Part shown: in pieces, positions 57,996 through 64,000 of the stretch | Position numbering within the stretch: the stretch's first letter is position 1 | Layout: every line of letters begins with the position of its first letter | Assembly: GCF_946190065.1 (NCBI RefSeq) | Contig: NZ_CAMHZD010000002.1 | Location: 1 to 64,000, forward strand | Direction: 5' to 3' | Origin: Streptococcus mitis | GTDB lineage: Bacteria; Bacillota; Bacilli; Lactobacillales; Streptococcaceae | DNA: 64,000 bases | The notes under the pieces: generated by a model | What the model saw: only the letters and a program-made list of their open reading frames with translations | Database searches by the model: none | What the model was told of the DNA's origin: nothing | Program-made: the position numbers and the translations under genes

Positions 57996-58373
57996 AAAGC
58001 AAAGGGAAAATAGGAGTTGGGTGCAGTGAGCGATGCTCGCTAGACCAACTATCTTTTTCCCACTGCTTTTAGGGTGGGTTCAATTCCTTTCTTTCTTAAT
58101 TTTGATGATATTGAGAAGATTAGACCGGTTTCAATTCAAATCCGAACTCCCCTTCTCTTCTGAGTTTTTAGAAAAGTTTTCCGCTCGTGTTCAAATTAGA
58201 ACATCTCGCTCTACCTTTCTTTTTTTATTTTTATATTTCATAGCTAGGAAAAATCGGATTCAACAATGACTCCGATAATCCTACTACATTTTTATTTAAA
58301 ACAGTTATAAATAAATTGAGAGTATTTTTTTATCTTTTAAATCAAATCCTTGATTAGAAGAAATGGGCATTTC
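57996..58373. other. 378-bp region without a supportable gene
   Basis: The minus strand carries many stop codons; on the + strand a 78-codon reading frame (58033-58269) lacks a ribosome site and has low-complexity Phe/Leu content, so I do not call it. There is a small GAGC-GAT-GCTC hairpin near 58030. No repeat, RNA gene or promoter is recognised. Confidence 0.5.
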
Positions 58374-59657
58374 CTACCTAATTACTTTATTCTTTGACTT
58401 CTGACACAGTATGTTAGCCCAAGAAAAACGGTCTAATATTTTTGCAAATTCATAGGCTAAAACAGCTGTTACTAAGATATACGGAAGAGATTCTATACCT
58501 AGCCCAGTGAAGCCTATTACTAATCCAGTTGCAGACCAGGGAGCCCTCAAGGTCACAGACAAAAAGCAAACAGATCCCAAAAGCAAAATGCTTGGCTGGC
58601 TATCCCCACCTAGAATCATTCCAAAGAGAGCAGCTCCAGCCATCCCCAAGGCAAAAGATGGCGTAAGTGTACCACCATAGGCCCCTGCCCACAGAGTAAT
58701 AAGAACAACTAATGCTTTTAATATAAACAAAAGGAGTACTGTTTTGCCATTGCTACCATTCAATACTTCCTGAGCCATCATACGTCCATTTCCAAGTAGA
58801 TGTGGAAAATAACTTGCTAATCCAATAAGAAAAAGAAAAGCTGAGGGCAATGTTAGAAGTATTCGTTTATCTTTTATTCTGTTTGAAGACGCTGCCTTAC
58901 TTAAGCGACCAAAAAGCCAAGCTAGTGGGGTTAAGAAAAGAAGTAATAAGGGAATAATCCATATTTGCTTTAATGACCATGTGATGACTGGAATCTGGTA
59001 GAGAGCCTGATCTGAAATAACCCAGCCTGCTATATAGGTTGAGACATAGGTAGTCAAACCGACTAAGACAAATCGTTTAATAGATAGATCAATTCCTAGG
59101 GTTTCAAAAACAAAGAAGACACTTGTTAATGGAACCTGATAGACAGCCGCTAAACCAGCACCAGCACCACAAGCAAGGAGAAAGATGCGATCCTTCATAG
59201 ACAGTATACATATTTTTCCAATTGGCCCTGCAAATAGAGTTCCAATCTCTCGTGGCGCAGCTTCTTTACCAATAGGCGCTCCCCCTCCAACTGCAATGAT
59301 CTGACAAATTGAATGAAATAGCTGTCTTAAAAAATGAAGCTTGTATTGTGAAGTCTCATCCTTCATCTGAGCTTTGATGGAATAAATCTTCGACCTTTTT
59401 TGCAAGAAGTACCAGACCAAGGATGAACCAAGACCCACAATTATTAAACTTAGTCCTATCCGTAACGAGGAAACTCCATCTGTCAAAAATCCAGTATGAT
59501 GCTCTGACTGACCAAAAGCTAGCTCCTCCACCATCTCTAAAAGATAATGGAGAACTATACCAGATAAACCCGAAACTATTCCTTGCAGAATTACTGCTAG
59601 GAATAATCTAAAATTATAAGGAATCTTTCGAAAAATACTCCTCAATTCTATTAACAT
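58374..59657 (-). CDS. ClC-family chloride/anion channel or antiporter
   Basis: A 427-residue membrane protein with the ClC architecture (~10 helices). Family signatures: GGGAPIGKEAAPREIG (the GKEGP-like segment, here altered), GAGAGLAAVYQVPLTSVFFVFE, and a C-terminal GAYGGTLTPSFALGMAGAALFG. No CBS domains. The altered anion-pathway residues mean that substrate (Cl-, F- or other) is uncertain. It starts 2 bp after the punA stop, so it is co-transcribed with purine salvage genes. Confidence 0.85.
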   Translation of the reverse strand: MLIELRSIFRKIPYNFRLFLAVILQGIVSGLSGIVLHYLLEMVEELAFGQSEHHTGFLTDGVSSLRIGLSLIIVGLGSSLVWYFLQKRSKIYSIKAQMKDETSQYKLHFLRQLFHSICQIIAVGGGAPIGKEAAPREIGTLFAGPIGKICILSMKDRIFLLACGAGAGLAAVYQVPLTSVFFVFETLGIDLSIKRFVLVGLTTYVSTYIAGWVISDQALYQIPVITWSLKQIWIIPLLLLFLTPLAWLFGRLSKAASSNRIKDKRILLTLPSAFLFLIGLASYFPHLLGNGRMMAQEVLNGSNGKTVLLLFILKALVVLITLWAGAYGGTLTPSFALGMAGAALFGMILGGDSQPSILLLGSVCFLSVTLRAPWSATGLVIGFTGLGIESLPYILVTAVLAYEFAKILDRFSWANILCQKSKNKVIR

Positions 59658-59659
59658 GA

Positions 59660-60469
59660 TTACAATTCAGCAAGAATTGCTTTAAGCAAACCTTTGAAAT
59701 CACCTTTAACACGTTCAGTCACTTCTACAACTTCTTCGTGGTTGAGTTCTTCTTGGAATCCAGCTGCAAAGTTAGTAATACATGAAATTCCTAGAACTTT
59801 CAAGCCAGAGTGGGCTGCTACAATAACTTCAGGAACAGTAGACATACCGACTGCATCAGCTCCCAGTGTCTTATAGGCACGAATTTCTGCTGGTGTTTCA
59901 TAAGTCGGACCAGTAACACCGATATAGACACCTTCATCAAGTTTGATACCAAGTTTTTTAGCCACTTCATGGGCAGTAGCACGGTATTCTGGTGTGTAGG
60001 CCTTAGACATATCTGGGAAACGAGGACCAAATTCATCTAAGTTTTCACCCATCAATGGGTTTTGCCCCGTCATATTGATATGGTCTGAGATAGCCATCAA
60101 AGTGCCAGGCCCATAACCAATACCACCAGCTGCATTGGTTACAATGACACCTTCACATCCGAGGACTTTCATCACACGAACTGGGAAGGTCACAACTTCC
60201 AGAGGATTGCCTTCGTAGAAATGGAAACGACCTTGAAGAGCCAAGACCTTACGACCTGCAAGTTCTCCATATACCAATTTCCCAGCGTGTCCGACTACTG
60301 TAGAACGGCCCCAGTTTGGGATATCTGCATAATCTACTACAACTGGATTTTCGATTTCTTCTGCCAATTCTCCAAGTCCTGATCCAAGGATTAGACCGAA
60401 CTCAGGCGCTAGGATACCCTTTTCTTTCAGGAAGGCAGCAGTTTCATTGATTTTATCTAAAAATGTCAT
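59660..60469 (-). CDS. punA: Purine-nucleoside phosphorylase I (PunA, inosine/guanosine type)
   Basis: A 269-residue trimeric-type purine nucleoside phosphorylase. Motifs: LILGSGLGELAEEI, VVGHAGKLVYGELAGRKV, RFHFYEGNPLE, TNAAGGIGYGPGTLM and AVGMSTVPEVIVAAH. It prefers inosine and guanosine. Its start overlaps the DUF1697 gene by 4 bp. Confidence 0.95.
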   Translation of the reverse strand: MTFLDKINETAAFLKEKGILAPEFGLILGSGLGELAEEIENPVVVDYADIPNWGRSTVVGHAGKLVYGELAGRKVLALQGRFHFYEGNPLEVVTFPVRVMKVLGCEGVIVTNAAGGIGYGPGTLMAISDHINMTGQNPLMGENLDEFGPRFPDMSKAYTPEYRATAHEVAKKLGIKLDEGVYIGVTGPTYETPAEIRAYKTLGADAVGMSTVPEVIVAAHSGLKVLGISCITNFAAGFQEELNHEEVVEVTERVKGDFKGLLKAILAEL

Positions 60470-61026
60470 TGTATGTCTCCTTTATTATTTTTTAGCATTT
60501 GACCGATTTTGTCGAAAGTTTTAGCATTACGAATGGTGATGTTGCGATAAAAAGGCATCTTGAGTAAGTATTTGTGATAGGCAGTTGCATAGTAGGATTC
60601 CTCAGAGAATTTCCCCCAGAAAATCCCAAGTCTTCCAAAATGAACGATTTCATCTTTCAATTCCAAACATTCAACTGTCTCAATGACTTGAACAACATCC
60701 AATCCCTCAGTGTAAAAGAGGAAATCCTTTCGTGCCAAATCTTTGATCCACCAATCTGGCAGATTATTCAGCTCTTCTTCATAATCTTCCTGACTCAGCA
60801 AAGAAAAGCTCTGAATAAATGGATAATGGACTGCAAAGAAAGCCTCTAACTTTTCAACCAATCGGACTTTGGGATCTGTCGAAGTAAAGAAAATATTGCC
60901 ACTGTTGATGTAGGTTTCAACTTTTTCCAGTCCCAACTCTGTCAGTTCTTGCCGAAGCTCCGCCATGACAACTTTATTTTTCCCACCGACATTAATGCCC
61001 CGAACAAGTAAAGCATAGCGCGTCAT
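60466..61026 (-). CDS. DUF1697 family protein
   Basis: A 186-residue protein of the DUF1697 family (TRYALLVRGINVGGKNKVVMAEL; ETYINSGNIFFTS; YHKYLLKMPFYRNITIRNAKTFDKI). Uncharacterised; the conserved Arg-Gly-Ile-Asn-Val-Gly-Gly start is typical. It lies between deoB (1-bp gap) and punA (4-bp overlap), so it is expressed with purine/pentose salvage; a role there is only inferred. Confidence 0.85.
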   Translation of the reverse strand: MTRYALLVRGINVGGKNKVVMAELRQELTELGLEKVETYINSGNIFFTSTDPKVRLVEKLEAFFAVHYPFIQSFSLLSQEDYEEELNNLPDWWIKDLARKDFLFYTEGLDVVQVIETVECLELKDEIVHFGRLGIFWGKFSEESYYATAYHKYLLKMPFYRNITIRNAKTFDKIGQMLKNNKGDIQ

Positions 61027-61027
61027 C

Positions 61028-62239
61028 TTATACCAATTTATCTAAGAAACTTTCCCCAATCATGGCAGTTTCAACACCAAAGTTATCGGCAATAGTCGCT
61101 GAGATATCTGCAAAATGTCCTACTGGAATGACACCATTTCCTTTAAAGGCAGGGCTGTAGGCCAACAATGGAATATATTCACGAGTGTGGTCTGTTCCTG
61201 CATACGTTGGGTCATTTCCATGGTCCGCAGTAATCAAGAGAAGGTCGTTCTCTCTCATGGCTGCGATAATTTCAGGTAAGCGTTCATCAAACTCATGCAA
61301 GCAATCACGGTAGCCGTGAGCATTACGACGGTGGCCGTAAAGGGCATCAAAGTCAACCAAGTTTGTGAATGAGAATCCTTTTTCAAATTCAGCAAGGCCC
61401 ATGGTCTTCAATAGTGTATCAATTCCATGGCTGTTTGACTTGTTGTGGCCCATGTCATGGTTGATACCAGCACCGTTAAAGATATCGTTGATTTTACCAA
61501 CAGCATAAGTATCGATACCTGCTTCATTGAGTTTATCCAAAACAGTTGGTGCAAATGGAGATACGGCCAAGTCACGACGATTTGCTGTACGAGTGAAGTT
61601 ACCTGGTTCACCTACATAAGGACGAGCAATGATACGTCCTAGAAGGGCTGGACGCTCAAGCGTAATCGAACGAGCGTATTCACAGATACGGTACAATTCG
61701 TCCAAAGGAATAATATCTTCGTGGGCAGCAATTTGCAAAACAGGGTCAGCTGAAGTATAGATAATCAACTCTCCAGTTTCCATCTGACGTGGTCCAAAGT
61801 CATCAATAACAGCTGTTCCTGAGTAAGGTTTGTTGGCTTCACGAATGATTTTTCGTCCTGAGAATTCTTCGATTTTTGTCAAGATTTCTTCTGGGAATCC
61901 GTTCCAGAAAGTATCGAAAGGCTCCGTAATGTTAAGTCCCATGATTTCCCAGTGTCCAGTCATAGTATCCTTACCAAGAGATACTTCCTCCAATTTTGTT
62001 GCATAACCTGTTGGATTGCTTTCAGCTGGAACAGTCTTAAGGGGAGTTTCACGAGGAATATTTCCTAGGCCGATTTTAGCCATGTTTGGCACATTCAAAC
62101 CAACTGTTTTTGAAATGTGTCCCAATGTGTCAGAAGCCCCATCTGGAACCCCTGCATTGACAAAGTTATTAGCATCTGGTGCAGCACCAATTCCCACAGA
62201 ATCTAGTACCACCAAGTGAATACGATTAAATTTTGACAT
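61028..62239 (-). CDS. deoB: Phosphopentomutase
   Basis: A 403-residue metalloenzyme of the alkaline phosphatase superfamily interconverting (deoxy)ribose-1- and -5-phosphate. Metal-site motifs: [12 protein letters not shown] at the N-terminus, [15 protein letters not shown] (phosphothreonine site) and [20 protein letters not shown]. Gives ribose-5-P for RpiA and deoxyribose-5-P for DeoC. Confidence 0.97.
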   Translation of the reverse strand: MSKFNRIHLVVLDSVGIGAAPDANNFVNAGVPDGASDTLGHISKTVGLNVPNMAKIGLGNIPRETPLKTVPAESNPTGYATKLEEVSLGKDTMTGHWEIMGLNITEPFDTFWNGFPEEILTKIEEFSGRKIIREANKPYSGTAVIDDFGPRQMETGELIIYTSADPVLQIAAHEDIIPLDELYRICEYARSITLERPALLGRIIARPYVGEPGNFTRTANRRDLAVSPFAPTVLDKLNEAGIDTYAVGKINDIFNGAGINHDMGHNKSNSHGIDTLLKTMGLAEFEKGFSFTNLVDFDALYGHRRNAHGYRDCLHEFDERLPEIIAAMRENDLLLITADHGNDPTYAGTDHTREYIPLLAYSPAFKGNGVIPVGHFADISATIADNFGVETAMIGESFLDKLV

Positions 62240-62262
62240 AGTGTATCTCCTTATTATGTTGA

Positions 62263-62946
62263 TTAGTTTGCTTTTGTTGAAGTTAAAATCTGAACCCCAT
62301 CTCGTCCAGCAACGATGACCTTATCCACCATTTGGTTGAATAAACCGTGTTCTACGACACCAACGATATGGTCCAATTCTTGCCCGAAGGCAATTGGATC
62401 TTCAATGACATCCAAGGCAAGGTCAATGATAAAATTCTGCATATCTGTCACAAAACGTTGACCGTCTTTTTCACGGAAACTTGGTTTATAGCCAGCTCGC
62501 TCAAAACGACGAAATACTTGTTCTGCGCCATACTGAACTACTTCTACTGGCAATTTAAAAGCACCTAGTTTCTCGACCAGCTTGCTTTCATCCACTACCC
62601 AAATGTAGTCTTTTGAGGGCGTTGCAACAACCTTCTCCATCAGAAGGGCACCACCACCACCTTTGATTCCATTAAACTGACTATCCACTTCATCCGCCCC
62701 GTCGACTGTCACATCGACAAAGTCTACTTGGTCAATAGACTTGAGTGGGATATTAAGCCCTTCAGCCTGTTTACTAGTCACACTAGAAGTCGTTACAGCT
62801 GTAATCTGCAACCCTTCTTCCTTGATACGACGACCAATTTCTTCGACAAAATAATAGGCAGTAGAACCCGTTCCCAGTCCGACAATCATGCCATCATTGA
62901 CAAATTCAGCAGCCTTGATACCTGCCATTTTCTTCAGATTTTCCAC
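62263..62946 (-). CDS. rpiA: Ribose-5-phosphate isomerase A
   Basis: A 227-residue RpiA. Motifs: [37 protein letters not shown] with catalytic Glu nearby, and [11 protein letters not shown]. It starts at GTG (62946) behind GGAGG at 7 nt. First gene of the rpiA-deoB-DUF1697-punA-ClC unit. Confidence 0.97.
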   Translation of the reverse strand: MENLKKMAGIKAAEFVNDGMIVGLGTGSTAYYFVEEIGRRIKEEGLQITAVTTSSVTSKQAEGLNIPLKSIDQVDFVDVTVDGADEVDSQFNGIKGGGGALLMEKVVATPSKDYIWVVDESKLVEKLGAFKLPVEVVQYGAEQVFRRFERAGYKPSFREKDGQRFVTDMQNFIIDLALDVIEDPIAFGQELDHIVGVVEHGLFNQMVDKVIVAGRDGVQILTSTKAN

Positions 62947-62975
62947 TCAAACACCTCCATTAAAGAGCTATTTCT

Positions 62976-63011
62976 ATTATACCATGTATCCGTTTTTATT
63001 TCATGGATACA
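62976..63011 (-). promoter_or_regulatory. rpiA-deoB operon promoter with inverted repeat
   Basis: The -10 TATAAT (62976-62981) has an extended TGG. The 7-bp inverted repeat TGTATCC / GGATACA (62985-62991 and 63005-63011) spans the spacer and -35 region, where no good -35 box is present. This fits an operator for an unknown regulator. Confidence 0.55.
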
Positions 63012-63177
63012 CTAGAAAAAACCGAACATTTTTATTTTTATGTCCACCTTGTTTTGGTAGTTAGAATCTTAGTTATGAGAACTTGTAGATAAAAACAGGT
63101 CCTAGCCAAAAGCAACAACAGTTGATTTTTTATCATAAAGATGATTAAATAGTTAAGTACAGAAAAGGAGAAATAGA

Positions 63178-63363
63178 ATGAACCCATTAGATTTGTTTAA
63201 CCAAGTAAAAGAATTAATCGAAACAAAAGATTTCGAAGCTGCAAAAACATTTGTTGCAGAAAATCAAGAACAGCTTGGAGAATACTTCTCCCAAGCTCAG
63301 CAGTTGATTTCTGGTTCAGAAGGTATAGATGGCCTCGTTGGAAAGATTAAAGGATTTTTCTAA
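63178..63363 (+). CDS. Conserved-looking small protein
   Basis: A 61-residue protein (NPLDLFNQVKELIETKDFEAA... ending GLVGKIKGFF) with amphipathic helices and a basic hydrophobic C-terminus. AAAGGAGAAATAG precedes the ATG, and a strong terminator follows, so it is a complete single-gene unit. No family recognised; a stress-related or peptide-like role is possible but unsupported. Confidence 0.75.
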   Translation: MNPLDLFNQVKELIETKDFEAAKTFVAENQEQLGEYFSQAQQLISGSEGIDGLVGKIKGFF

Positions 63364-63368
63364 AAGAT

Positions 63369-63402
63369 ATAAAGGCGCCTGAAACGATCAGGTGCCTTTT
63401 TG
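63369..63402. terminator. Shared terminator of the small ORF and the hydrate dehydratase gene
   Basis: AAAGGCGCCTG / CAGGTGCCTTT (one G-T pair) with a 7-nt loop and TTTTT after it on the + strand; it overlaps the 3' end of the convergent gene. Confidence 0.85.
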
Positions 63403-64000
63403 AGATATTTTTTTCATTATTTTGGGAAGATGACTGCTGATTTCCGTCGGCAAGACCACATAATTTTCTTGAGATAGTTCTAGGGCTATGGCTGAATGAA
63501 GATGGGTCGCTACTATCACACGTTCATAGAGACTGGCCTGTCGGAATTGGCCTGCAAATCCTGCAATCATTCCAGCAAGAGTATCTCCCATTCCCCCAGT
63601 CGCCTGATAGGGACCGCCAACCTGTAACTGGTAATAATCAGATTGGCCAGCTTGCCAAATACGAGTAGCTGGACCTTTTTCTACCAAAATTGTTCCTTGA
63701 GGGAAAGAAGTCAGGGCACTAGCTGTTGCATCTTCGCTTTGATTTTCAATCGTAATACCAGACAGCTTTTCCCATTCTTTTTGGTGGGGAGTTAGGATAA
63801 GCTGATTAGATAGAAATGATAAACTTGTTCTAGCAAGAATGGTCAGGGCACCACCATCTACAATCAAAATCTGTTTTTGGCTTAAATTAACAAAGACTTG
63901 TTTGACTAGATCTTCTCCAAAAGCATCGTCTTGTAAACCAGGCCCCAGCAGGACAACTTCTGCCTTCTCCAATTGCTCTTTTAACAATTGCTGGTCTTGA
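63388..64000 (-). CDS. nnrD: ADP-dependent NAD(P)H-hydrate dehydratase (5' end outside the window)
   Basis: The C-terminal ~204 residues of a YjeF C-domain/carbohydrate-kinase-fold enzyme, repairing damaged NAD(P)H hydrates. Seen: VVLLGPGLQDDAFG, LIVDGGALTILA, LTPHQKEWEKLSG and the key QATGGMGDTLAGMIAGF. The frame is open at 64000 (codons Gln-Asp-Gln-Gln before Leu-Leu), so the start lies beyond the window. Full-length homologues have about 270-290 residues. Confidence 0.92.
   Translation of the reverse strand, partial: QDQQLLKEQLEKAEVVLLGPGLQDDAFGEDLVKQVFVNLSQKQILIVDGGALTILARTSLSFLSNQLILTPHQKEWEKLSGITIENQSEDATASALTSFPQGTILVEKGPATRIWQAGQSDYYQLQVGGPYQATGGMGDTLAGMIAGFAGQFRQASLYERVIVATHLHSAIALELSQENYVVLPTEISSHLPKIMKKISQKGT

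Noticed and set aside
58033-58269. 78-codon + strand reading frame between deoD and the ClC gene
   Set aside because: No ribosome site, Phe/Leu/Arg low-complexity content, no family resemblance.

Overview
The window is a stretch of low-GC Gram-positive chromosome from the mitis group of Streptococcus, most likely S. mitis or a close relative such as S. pseudopneumoniae. Three things point there: (i) BOX elements and about 107-bp RUP elements, repeats typical of the S. pneumoniae / S. mitis cluster; (ii) a housekeeping gene content and local order that, as far as I recall, largely follow S. pneumoniae; (iii) a lectinolysin-type cytolysin gene, best known from S. mitis. ParC carries Gly52 and Asp91, which I recall as viridans-type rather than pneumococcal residues. 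Most genes lie on the minus strand.

Layout. Positions 1-146 are two tandem copies of what looks like the end of an ISL3/IS1167-like insertion sequence. 166-8945 (minus) holds a GNAT acetyltransferase, phoH, yozE, cvfB, frr, pyrH, trmFO, rsmI, yabA, holB and tmk, with one RUP and one BOX. A second BOX precedes the proline genes proB-proA-proC (9213-12395). Next come rluD-lspA and a CpsY/MtaR-like LysR regulator (12505-14751). A variable patch at 14994-15700 carries a small lipoprotein gene and what may be the tail of a lost integrase gene. It is followed by rpmA-prp-rplU with a long leader that contains a BOX-like element with altered ends. 16983-23892 holds a DUF1275 membrane protein, an oxidoreductase plus DEAD-box helicase pair, tuf, an AI-2E-family permease and the D,D-carboxypeptidase dacA.

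24040-29823 is the SUF iron-sulfur operon (sufC-D-S-U-B plus one unknown gene). 29974-34239 holds a small membrane protein, a free-methionine sulfoxide reductase with dnaX, rpsA, tRNA-Tyr and tRNA-Gln, and a DUF2969 protein. 34338-39543 holds an orphan oligopeptide-binding lipoprotein behind ilvE, then the lectinolysin gene (F-type lectin fused to a cholesterol-dependent cytolysin). That gene has a complete CD59-recognition motif, and a match to the CcpA cre consensus overlaps its promoter. 39871-46065 holds parC and parE, separated by an AadE-like nucleotidyltransferase and a RelA/SpoT-fold protein. plsY is divergent.

The last third (46876-62946) is largely nucleoside salvage. It includes a BmpA/NupABC-type nucleoside importer, cytidine deaminase, deoxyribose-phosphate aldolase and pyrimidine-nucleoside phosphorylase in one likely operon. 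rpiA, deoB, punA and deoD form a second group, interleaved with a DUF1697 protein and a ClC-type channel. coaA, rpsT and a small kinase-like gene sit between the groups. Together they can import nucleosides, split off the base and send the pentose through deoB, deoC and rpiA into central metabolism. The window ends inside an NAD(P)H-hydrate dehydratase gene.

No CRISPR array, prophage or complete mobile element is present. The strongest leads are the cytolysin and its cre-overlapped promoter, the two nucleotidyltransferase-fold genes between parE and parC, and the BOX-like element in the rplU leader.
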